This document shows positions 1-5,785 of a stretch of DNA of 8,124 nucleotides, one piece after another. Source of the DNA: Polyangium jinanense (GTDB lineage: Bacteria; Myxococcota; Polyangia; Polyangiales; Polyangiaceae); NCBI RefSeq assembly GCF_028435365.1, contig NZ_JAGTJJ010000101.1, positions 17,629 through 25,752 of the forward strand. Reading direction: 5' to 3'. A program made the position numbers and the translations under genes. Every line of letters starts with the position of its first letter. Position 1 is the first letter of the stretch. The notes below the pieces were generated by a model. That model was not told the DNA's origin and did no database searches. It saw only the letters and a list, made by a program, of their open reading frames with translations.

Positions 1-437
1 GCCGTGGAACGCGCACGCGCGGGGCGCGGCGGCTCTTTCGCCAGCCAGAACAGCAGCACCCCCGCTGCGACCAGCACCACGTCGCGTAGCACCGTCAACA
101 TCGTCACGGGCCCTGATCCCTCGCCGAAGCAGCCGCACGTGATGTTCACGCCGCGTGCGACCACGGAGGCCACGGCCACCGTGAAGACCCCGAGCACCAG
201 CGTGGAGGCGAACGCGCTGGCGCGCATCCATGGCCTTGGGGCTGCGAGCAGGGCGAGGCCGAGGACGATCTCCACGGTTGGCAGCGTGGCCGCGAGTAGC
301 GGAGCGAGATCCGGCAGGAGCTGGTAGTTGTGGATCTCCAGCGCGAACGAGGTCGGGTCGTAAAACTTGAGCGCGCCGGCTGCGAGGAACATCCCGCCGA
401 GACCGAGGCGCAAGAGCCAAAGAAGTGCGGTCTTCAC
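1..437 (-). CDS. MauE/DoxX-family redox-associated membrane protein (partial, C-terminus beyond window)
   Basis: This reading frame has 145 visible codons and runs off the left edge. It starts with GTG at 437, which overlaps the TGA of the upstream rhodanese-like gene as GTGA. An AGGAG lies 8 bases before the GTG, so the start is well supported. The protein shows about four hydrophobic segments (near residues 5-22, 44-66, 72-95 and 117-134). Between the third and fourth is the motif ITCGCFGE, with Cys101 and Cys103. A CGCFG motif between membrane helices is typical of MauE-like proteins. MauE itself is needed to mature the disulfide-rich small subunit of methylamine dehydrogenase, but MauE-like proteins occur widely without that enzyme. 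The likely role is passing electrons or handling thiols at the inner membrane together with the coupled rhodanese-like protein. No methylamine dehydrogenase genes are visible. The family call is firm; the substrate is unknown. Confidence 0.8.
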   Translation of the reverse strand, partial: MKTALLWLLRLGLGGMFLAAGALKFYDPTSFALEIHNYQLLPDLAPLLAATLPTVEIVLGLALLAAPRPWMRASAFASTLVLGVFTVAVASVVARGVNITCGCFGEGSGPVTMLTVLRDVVLVAAGVLLFWLAKEPPRPARARST

Positions 438-970
438 GGGCTCGGCTCCTGCTTGTGGGTGAGGGCGCAGCCGGGACACGGACCCGAGGCGCACGCGAGG
501 CCCTCCTGCTCCCAGGCGGAAAAGCCGCCGCGCAGGACACGCACGTCCATCTTCAGCCCGCGACGGCGCAGCGTCTCGGCCACCTCGTAGGCCTCCTCCG
601 TCGACTCGCCGTACACCACGATCGTCTGCGCGTGGCCGAGCTCCTTCATCGCTACCTCGGCGCCGCTCGCGGTTGCGTCGCATGGCAGGTGGATCGCGTC
701 GGCCACGTGCCCGGCTGCGAAACGCTCGGCCGTGCGCGTGTCGGCGAAGAGCGTGCCCGGCTGGCCGCACAGGGTCGAGGCCTCGCGTGGCGTCATCTCG
801 ATCACGGGCGCCTCTTCGGCTGCGGTGGTGGTGCATGCCGTGGGCGGCTCGAAGCCGACGAGGGCGACGCCTGCGGGCCGTGCTGCGTTGATGCCGAGGC
901 CGAGCACGGCGCCTCCGAGGAGCAGCGCTGCCGAGCGCAGGACGAGGGGTCGATCGAGCCCGGACGACAT
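434..970 (-). CDS. Membrane-anchored rhodanese-like protein lacking the catalytic cysteine
   Basis: The product has 178 residues. Residues 8-30 form one hydrophobic anchor or uncleaved signal, so the rest probably faces the periplasm. Residues 57-158 have the rhodanese fold signature: FADTRTAERFAAGHV near 75-89 (the usual D-x-R and GH positions) and VLRGGFSAWEQEG near 145-157. The active-site loop after the central strand reads VVYGEST (118-124), so Gly121 sits where the persulfide-forming cysteine should be. Sulfurtransferase activity is therefore unlikely. The C-terminus has a short Cys-rich tail with Cys160, Cys165 and Cys168 (CASGPCPGC), and Cys46, Cys68 and Cys97 lie elsewhere. The stop overlaps the start of the MauE-like gene, implying coupled translation. 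An in-frame TAG 15 bases upstream of the ATG rules out an earlier start. The protein may present cysteines to, or sense redox state for, the MauE partner; this role is inference. Confidence 0.82.
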   Translation of the reverse strand: MSSGLDRPLVLRSAALLLGGAVLGLGINAARPAGVALVGFEPPTACTTTAAEEAPVIEMTPREASTLCGQPGTLFADTRTAERFAAGHVADAIHLPCDATASGAEVAMKELGHAQTIVVYGESTEEAYEVAETLRRRGLKMDVRVLRGGFSAWEQEGLACASGPCPGCALTHKQEPSP

Positions 971-976
971 CCTCCT
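971..976 (-). promoter_or_regulatory. Shine-Dalgarno AGGAGG abutting the ATG
   Basis: On the minus strand AGGAGG directly touches the ATG at 970, with no spacer. An in-frame TAG lies just 15 bases upstream of the ATG, and no ATG or GTG in this frame lies near the beginning of the gene. The start is therefore forced despite the poor spacing. This may hold initiation low. Confidence 0.5.
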
Positions 977-1111
977 GCGAAGCTAGCGCGGAAGCGGCGA
1001 GGAGGCGAGGTATGCCGCAGCGCGTGGGTGCGGGTTGCCTCCATTTCGCGCTTCCCATCTCCTCGCTTCCCGGGTGATCATGGCCGCGCTCGATCGACCC
1101 CGAGGACCCGG

Positions 1112-2377
1112 ATGAGCGATCCCATCGCAGCGCGCAAAGGCGATCATCACCTCTGTTTGCAGCATGTCGGCAAGGACATCTTGCCTGCTTGCGCACCGAC
1201 CATCCTCGTCGGCGGCGAGCCTGCGGCTCGTGTGACCGACCAGCTCGAGTGCACGGGCTCGCCGCCCGACATCATCGGCATCGGCGAGCCCACGGTGCTG
1301 CTCGAAGGCAAGATGGCGGCGCGCTTCGGCGATGGCACGCTCCACGGCGGGCTCATCGACGAGGGTTGTCCCACGGTCATCATCGGCAAGATGACCGCGG
1401 CGGACAAACGCATGCGCCTCATGGAGCGCTTGCGCCTCATCGACCAGGCCCGGCAGCGCGCGGCTTCGATGCCGAACGGCCCCGAGAAGGATCGCCTCTC
1501 GAACGCGGCCGAGCGGCTCGCGCGGAACAACCGCTCGGTCGAGGACGCGCGCCTCGTGAACGACGTCTACAGGACGAGCGGCGCGCCCGAGGGCTGGACG
1601 CGCCTCGGCCCGAACGATCTCCCGCCGGAGCTGCGCAACGCCGTCTTCCACGATGACAGCACCGGGTTCTACTCCGACCTCTACCGCTCCGACATCGACG
1701 GCAGCTACAGGCTGGTCATGCGCGGCACGGAGTTCGAGACCTGGAAGCAGTGGAACGGCAACGACTGGCTCTGGGGCAACCTCTCGCAGGGCACGGGCTT
1801 CGAAGGGGCGCAGTACACGCAGGCCGTCGAGCTCTCGCGGCAGGTCGCCGCGGTCTACGGCAACAACGCGAGCATCGCCGGACACTCGCTCGGCGGCGGC
1901 CTCGCGTCGGCTGGCTCCCTCGCCTCGGGCCTGCCGGCGAACACCTTCAACGCGTCGGGCATCCACGACAAGACGTACGAGCGTTACGGGCTCGATCCTT
2001 CACGGACGAACGATCTCATCGACGCGTACCAGGTCGACGGCGACATCCTCACCTGGGCGCAGGAGCACTCGCCCATCTCCGGGCTGATGCCGGACGCGAT
2101 CGGCAATCGGTACGGCCTGAACGCGGTGAACCAGAATCCGGACGGCAGCTTCACGGCCCGGCAGTGGCCGCCGGAGCCGACGTTTGATCACCCGGACAGC
2201 GGCTGGGGGTATCTGAACCCGTTCGGCATGGCCCGGCGCACGAAGGACTGGGCGGCGGCGGAGATCGACCAGGAGAAGAAGCGGTTCGGCGAGATGATCG
2301 AGCGGCACAGCACGCACGAGGCCGGCATCGAGCAGCAAAAGAGCCAGGACATCGCGACCATTCAGGGGATGATGTGA
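1112..2377 (+). CDS. PAAR-domain class 3 lipase, probable type VI secretion effector
   Basis: The product has 421 residues. The start is an ATG with GAGGA five bases upstream; the reading frame is open further 5' but that part is only the antisense of the rhodanese gene. Residues 1-93 form a PAAR domain. It begins with AARKGDHHLC, repeats the GEPAARVTD / GKMAARFGD pattern, and ends GCPTVIIGK; His12, His13, Cys47, His78 and Cys86 are candidate metal ligands. PAAR proteins cap the VgrG spike and carry toxins out through the type VI secretion system. A charged helical linker (95-150) leads to a class 3 lipase domain at about 165-365. It has the oxyanion motif VMRGTE (202-207), the nucleophile elbow GHSLGG with Ser259, a likely acid at Asp309 or Asp311, and possible histidines at 360, 399 or 402. 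The C-terminal 45 residues look helical. The likely substrate is a membrane phospholipid of a rival cell. The next gene overlaps and probably supplies immunity. No VgrG or secretion machinery is visible here. Confidence 0.88.
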   Translation: MSDPIAARKGDHHLCLQHVGKDILPACAPTILVGGEPAARVTDQLECTGSPPDIIGIGEPTVLLEGKMAARFGDGTLHGGLIDEGCPTVIIGKMTAADKRMRLMERLRLIDQARQRAASMPNGPEKDRLSNAAERLARNNRSVEDARLVNDVYRTSGAPEGWTRLGPNDLPPELRNAVFHDDSTGFYSDLYRSDIDGSYRLVMRGTEFETWKQWNGNDWLWGNLSQGTGFEGAQYTQAVELSRQVAAVYGNNASIAGHSLGGGLASAGSLASGLPANTFNASGIHDKTYERYGLDPSRTNDLIDAYQVDGDILTWAQEHSPISGLMPDAIGNRYGLNAVNQNPDGSFTARQWPPEPTFDHPDSGWGYLNPFGMARRTKDWAAAEIDQEKKRFGEMIERHSTHEAGIEQQKSQDIATIQGMM

Positions 2378-3078
2378 AGGACGTTGAGCAATTTGCCGCA
2401 GGTCTCGAGGGGATTCTGGGCCCGAGGCCGCCCGTCCCGCCCGCGAACGAGGTGTTTCCGAGCGAGCGGCTGCGCGAGGCCGCGGCCGCCGCCGAGCGTG
2501 GCGACGTGGCCACGCTGCGCGCGCTCGTCGCGCGAGGCGCGGATCTCGACGAGGTCGTGCCTTCGGACGTGAACCTGCTCATGTACGAGCTCGTCGCGAA
2601 GAACGAGATCGCCGTGCGGGCCTTGCTCGCGGCGGGCGCGAATCCGAACGTGCTCACGAAGATCGGCACGTCGCCGATGCTCGTGGCCGCGACGAGCCCC
2701 GATCCGCGCTTCCTCGTCCTTCTGCTCGACAACGGCGGAAACCCGAACCTCGAAAACCAGAAGGCCGTTCCCCTCGCCCACCAGGCCCTGAACTTCGGGC
2801 AATGGCAAAACCTGGGGATCTTGTTCGATCGTGGCGTCCCCGTGGACGTGAAAAACAAGATGGAGCAGACGCCCGCGCTGCGGCTCGCGTATCTCAATCG
2901 ATACGACGAGGTGCACAAGCTGCTCGATCGCGGCGCGGATCCGGACGCGAAGGATCAGGTCGGGTTGTCCGTGCGAAAGCTCGCGGAGAAGCCGATCCCG
3001 GCGGCGGATTCGCCGCTCGAGGGGTGGCGGCGCAAGGTCGCCGAGCGGCTCGGGATTCCGGTCGATCAGCCGAGGTAG
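2374..3078 (+). CDS. Ankyrin-repeat protein, probable immunity partner of the lipase effector
   Basis: The product has 234 residues. Translation starts at a GTG that overlaps the effector stop as GTGA, with AGGGG five bases upstream, so the two genes are translationally coupled. Residues 31-200 contain about five ankyrin-type units. The clearest matches end in the helix-turn pattern LVARGADLD (51-59), LLAAGANPN (84-92), LLDNGGNPN (116-124) and LLDRGADPD (182-190). The repeats LxxGAxxN and AxxxGxxxxxxxL are canonical. No signal peptide, lipobox or membrane segment is visible, so the protein should be cytoplasmic. Ankyrin-repeat proteins are a recognised class of immunity protein for polymorphic and type VI toxins, and the coupled position directly after a toxin supports that role. 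It could alternatively be a chaperone or adaptor for loading the effector. The binding partner is inferred from context, not from the sequence itself. Confidence 0.83.
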   Translation: MKDVEQFAAGLEGILGPRPPVPPANEVFPSERLREAAAAAERGDVATLRALVARGADLDEVVPSDVNLLMYELVAKNEIAVRALLAAGANPNVLTKIGTSPMLVAATSPDPRFLVLLLDNGGNPNLENQKAVPLAHQALNFGQWQNLGILFDRGVPVDVKNKMEQTPALRLAYLNRYDEVHKLLDRGADPDAKDQVGLSVRKLAEKPIPAADSPLEGWRRKVAERLGIPVDQPR

Positions 3079-4106
3079 AGCTCGACGAGGGCGCGCGCTT
3101 CGCTGTCGAGGTGGGCGGCGAGCGCGCGGGTTTCGGCTGGCGAGAGGGCGCGCAGGGCTTCGCCGTGGCGCGCGCGCAGCTCGGTTTCGAGATCCTCGCG
3201 GACGAGCGCGAGCACCTCGCCGAGCCGCGCCGTGTCCCCGGGTCGCGTCGGTCCGACCTTGGAGACGGCGGCGTTCAGGCGATTCTCGTTCACCAGGGAC
3301 GAGGCCTCGTGCACGAGCCAATCGAGGGGCGAGGCCGAAGGCGCGCGCGGGCCGGACCATTTTTCCGCTTCGTGAAAACGCTCGTCCTCGGAAAACTCGG
3401 GGATCTTGCGTTTCACGACGGGACGCACCACGCCGGCGCGCCTTGGCACGACGAGCGCGCGGGCGGGCTTCAGGACCACGCCTTCGGCCTTGTTCGAGGG
3501 TCCGAGCGAAGGCAGGCCGAGGCGCGCGGGGATGGTGGTCTCGAAGCCCAGCGGATAAGCGAGCGCGTCCTCGTAGCGGCCACGAAAGAGCGGCCGCGCG
3601 AAGGGAATGCCGGCGTCCTCGCACGCCTCGCGGGCCTCGTCCTGATCGAGGTACACGCGCTCGGAGACACCTTCCCGGACGAACCCCACGTCGAACGCGC
3701 AGAACTCGATCCCCGGGGCATACCAGCAGCCGGTCTGCACCGGCTGCACGCCGGTCGCGGGCGGGACGTCGGGGTGCGGGTATCCGCCGCCGAAGAGCTC
3801 GCCATACACGAAGACGAGCGTGGCCTTCGGCTCGCGCGCCGCCGCCCGCCCGAGCACGTCACGCACGCCACCCGCGAATCGGCTCAGCACGCCGCGATGA
3901 CCAAAAAAGTCTTCGTCCTCCGCGAGCCATCCCTTTCGCTTGGCGCACCGCACTTCCCTGCCCTCCGTGACGAAGCAGAAGTTCGCGCCGTGGATCTTCT
4001 CGGTGACGATCCACTCGGCGCGACTCGCCGCGCGGTGGGCTGCTTCGTCGTCGCCGAGTGCGGCCGCGAGGCTCTCGGCGATCTTTTCGTACGGGGAGAA
4101 CGTCAT
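3066..4106 (-). CDS. T4 Rnl2-type RNA ligase
   Basis: The product has 346 residues, close to T4 Rnl2 (334). All nucleotidyltransferase motifs are present in order. Motif I is TEKIHGAN with the AMP-accepting Lys37. Motif III is VYGELFGG with Glu103. Motif IIIa is EFCAFDV (134-140). Motif IV is AEGVVLKP with Glu208. Motif V is VVKRKIPEF with Lys232 and Lys234. A helical C-terminal domain (about 255-346) follows, as in Rnl2. Rnl2 enzymes use ATP to seal 3'-OH/5'-phosphate nicks, mainly in duplex RNA, and act in RNA repair. I chose the ATG at 4106 because it overlaps the TGA of the upstream lipoprotein gene as ATGA; an ATG nine codons further upstream (4133) is possible but would overlap that gene by 31 bases. 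The 3' end overlaps the convergent ankyrin gene by 13 bases. No Pnkp, Hen1, RtcB or toxin nuclease gene is adjacent to indicate its RNA substrate. Confidence 0.9.
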   Translation of the reverse strand: MTFSPYEKIAESLAAALGDDEAAHRAASRAEWIVTEKIHGANFCFVTEGREVRCAKRKGWLAEDEDFFGHRGVLSRFAGGVRDVLGRAAAREPKATLVFVYGELFGGGYPHPDVPPATGVQPVQTGCWYAPGIEFCAFDVGFVREGVSERVYLDQDEAREACEDAGIPFARPLFRGRYEDALAYPLGFETTIPARLGLPSLGPSNKAEGVVLKPARALVVPRRAGVVRPVVKRKIPEFSEDERFHEAEKWSGPRAPSASPLDWLVHEASSLVNENRLNAAVSKVGPTRPGDTARLGEVLALVREDLETELRARHGEALRALSPAETRALAAHLDSEARALVELYLG

Positions 4107-4558
4107 AACTTCGGGTTCCCCGAGCAGAGCCATTCACAGCCGCAGACCTCGAGCTTGTGCCCCTTCTCGGCGCAGGCGTCCTGGAAGGCGGCGCTCGCCG
4201 GCTCGGGCGTGCAATCATCCTTCGCGGGGGCGCAGGCCTTGCCGTGGCCCTCGGCGTCGTAGTGTTGCTTCGCGCCGCCGCTGCCCGGATCGCCGGCGCA
4301 AAGCATCTCGCAGCCACACTGGATCATGCGGAAGCCGCCGAGCGAGCAGCGATCGGCGAGGTCGCGGTCGGGCGAGACGGTAGGGCAATCGGCGGGCGGA
4401 GGCTCGCAGGCCTTGGACTGCCCGCGGGCGTCGTACCCCTTGGCAGGCGCGATCGCGGCGCGGGGCGCCTCGGCCGGATTCGGCGGAGGCGTCTGGCCCG
4501 CGCAGGCGAAGAGGGAGGCGGCGAGGACGAGGAGGAGCGGGCGCGAAGGAATGGGCAT
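4103..4558 (-). CDS. Lipoprotein with two six-cysteine repeats
   Basis: The product has 151 residues from the ATG at 4558. A GTG at 4579 would add seven residues ahead of the signal peptide; neither start has a strong Shine-Dalgarno sequence. The N-terminus has Arg6, a hydrophobic core at 8-18 and a lipobox LFAC with the lipidated Cys19. A Pro/Ala-rich spacer (20-40) follows. The mature part is two tandem copies of one module, residues 42-91 and 100-149. Each follows YDAxGxxKACxPxxxDC, then a Cys, then CGCExLCxGxP, giving six cysteines at matching places (51, 58, 71, 81, 83, 87 and 109, 116, 129, 139, 141, 145). An even cysteine count in an exported protein suggests three disulfides per module, or a metal site. 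I do not recognise a named family. It is the first gene of a coupled pair with the RNA ligase, through an ATGA overlap, although the two products act in different compartments. Confidence 0.78.
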   Translation of the reverse strand: MPIPSRPLLLVLAASLFACAGQTPPPNPAEAPRAAIAPAKGYDARGQSKACEPPPADCPTVSPDRDLADRCSLGGFRMIQCGCEMLCAGDPGSGGAKQHYDAEGHGKACAPAKDDCTPEPASAAFQDACAEKGHKLEVCGCEWLCSGNPKL

Positions 4559-4611
4559 GGCGGCGGGCGAGGAGACCACTCGCGGGACGAGGCGTCAATG
4601 GGCGGGAGCGG

Positions 4612-4636
4612 GAGCGGGAATCAAAAAATCCCGCTC
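4612..4636. repeat. Perfect 8-bp inverted repeat with A/T-rich spacer
   Basis: The arms GAGCGGGA (4612-4619) and TCCCGCTC (4629-4636) are perfectly complementary and flank a 9-base spacer containing six A residues. The site lies about 54 bases upstream of the lipoprotein ATG and 95 bases past the AraC-type gene's stop. It could be an operator or a 5' leader hairpin for the lipoprotein-ligase pair. It is not a classic terminator, because the T-run falls in the loop. The rest of the 4559-4730 gap shows nothing convincing. Confidence 0.45.
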
Positions 4637-4730
4637 GGGGACGGCGAAAGTGGCCGGGCGACGGCTCCTCTGCGAGGGTGAAATCGGCGGGTTCATTCTG
4701 CGCAAGCGCCCCTCCGGCGCATCGGGGAGA

Positions 4731-5726
4731 TCAGGCCTCATGCCGTTCACCCCGGCGGTGTTCTCGCCGGTACGCGCCTGGTGCCACCCCGCCCCAGCGC
4801 TTGAAGGCCCGGTTGAACGACGCCTCGCTCTGGTAACCGATGCTCTCCGCGACTTCGATGAGCGGAAGCTCGCCCTCCCGAAGGAACTGGGCGGCCTTCG
4901 TCATTCGCCACCGCGCGAGGTACTCGAGTGGGGGCTCTCCGACGAGCGAGTTGAAGCGCGCGGCGAAGCTGGACCTCGAGAGGGCAACGGCCGTCGCGAG
5001 ACTCTCGACGGTCCAGGGCTCGGCGGGTCTCTCGTGGATGAGGGAGAGGGCCTTGCGGATCTGTGGATCCGCGAGCGCACACAGCCCGTGCTGGTGGCAC
5101 TGCCTCGCCGCAATGTGCGTCCGGAGTGCCTGCACGAACAGGATGTCCGCGAGCCGGCTCATGATGACGGTCGCGCCCGGGCTTACCGAGGCACTCTCCG
5201 CGATGAGCAGTTGCACGAGGGGCGAAAGCGAGGGGGACGTCGCGGGATCGTCCGCGGTGACGTGGATGACGCGTGGAAGCCCCTCGAACAACGGCGTGCG
5301 AGGCGCGGCACCGAGCCGGAAGGTCCCCGCGACCAGGGTGGTGCGGGCCCCATCACCGCCGAGCCGGATCGGCCCTACCCCGCGGGCCCGCTGACATTCG
5401 CCGTGTCCGAGCATGTGGAGCGGGCTGCCTTCCGCATCGCGCAGCGTGTGCCCTCCGCCGTGCGGAAACAGCGCCAGATCGCCGGCGGACAGGACGATGG
5501 CTCCCTCGACGCCCTCGACCTCCAGGCGAGCGCTCCCACGCGCGACGATGACGATGTGCGCGCCGGGGCTCTCCGGGAACCGGATTCCCCAGGGAGCACC
5601 CAGCTCGAAGCGACCATGCATGAGGGTCGTCAGACGCATCGCGTCCAGCACATCCGCGAGGACGTCGGTTACCGGCTCGTCCACCGGGCCTGGACGATCG
5701 GTCAATTTATTTGGACTGGATGCCAT
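4731..5726 (-). CDS. AraC-family transcriptional regulator with N-terminal cupin domain
   Basis: The product has 331 residues from the ATG at 5726. A GTG at 5762 with GAGGT just upstream would add twelve residues of unlikely composition, so the exact start is open. Residues 15-205 match the cupin-type sensor domain of this AraC subgroup, including HGRFELGAPWGIRFP (37-51), VARGSARLEVEG (61-72) and LSAGDLALFPHGGGH (79-93). Residues 225-325 hold the two helix-turn-helix units: VESLATAVALSRSSFAARF (240-258) and IEVAESIGYQSEASFNRAFK (290-309), then a PGAYR end. Cys210 and Cys216 form a CHQHGLC pair between the domains, a possible redox or electrophile sensor. The gene diverges from the ene-reductase with only 59 bases between the start codons, so it most likely controls that gene and itself. 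The inducer cannot be read from the sequence. Confidence 0.9.
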   Translation of the reverse strand: MASSPNKLTDRPGPVDEPVTDVLADVLDAMRLTTLMHGRFELGAPWGIRFPESPGAHIVIVARGSARLEVEGVEGAIVLSAGDLALFPHGGGHTLRDAEGSPLHMLGHGECQRARGVGPIRLGGDGARTTLVAGTFRLGAAPRTPLFEGLPRVIHVTADDPATSPSLSPLVQLLIAESASVSPGATVIMSRLADILFVQALRTHIAARQCHQHGLCALADPQIRKALSLIHERPAEPWTVESLATAVALSRSSFAARFNSLVGEPPLEYLARWRMTKAAQFLREGELPLIEVAESIGYQSEASFNRAFKRWGGVAPGAYRREHRRGERHEA

Positions 5727-5785
5727 GGCACGTCCATAGCGGCCTGCGCATTTTCTGTCCACCCGACCTCAACAAGGAAAGAACC
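5711..5785 (+). promoter_or_regulatory. Divergent control region: palindrome, sigma-54-like site and ene-reductase ribosome-binding site
   Basis: A perfect 10-base palindrome TGCCATGGCA (5721-5730) covers the regulator's start codon. TGGAC (5712-5716) and GTCCA (5732-5736) form a second inverted repeat around it. TGGCAC-N5-TAGC (5726-5740) has the GG-N10-GC spacing of a -24/-12 sigma-54 promoter pointing at the ene-reductase, with one mismatch to the TTGC half. It would put a transcript start near 5752. AAGGAAAG (5774-5781) is the ene-reductase Shine-Dalgarno sequence. No convincing sigma-70 boxes were found. The palindrome and ribosome-binding site are seen directly; their regulatory use is inferred. 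Confidence 0.4.

Noticed and set aside
434..970. Active thiosulfate sulfurtransferase
   Set aside because: The fold matches but the catalytic cysteine position is Gly121.
425..1111. 5' extension of the effector frame (229 extra codons)
   Set aside because: The added part is antisense to the rhodanese-like gene, and the PAAR domain begins right after the ATG at 1112, which has its own Shine-Dalgarno sequence.
983..1966. Long minus-strand open frame (327 codons) over the effector gene
   Set aside because: It is antisense to the PAAR-lipase gene, has an Arg/Ala/Val-rich composition with no motifs, and reflects the GC-skewed third positions of the real gene.
2362..3624. Minus-strand open frame of 420 codons across the ankyrin gene and ligase end
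   Set aside because: Arg-rich low-complexity translation; it is a shadow of the ankyrin gene and part of the ligase, both of which have clear family motifs.
2802..4262. Plus-strand open frame of 486 codons
   Set aside because: It runs antisense to the RNA ligase, whose nucleotidyltransferase motifs are all intact; no recognisable domain in this frame.
4706..4720. Small hairpin GCGCC-N5-GGCGC after the AraC-type stop as a terminator
   Set aside because: Only five base pairs and no T-run follows on the minus strand; expected often by chance at this GC content.
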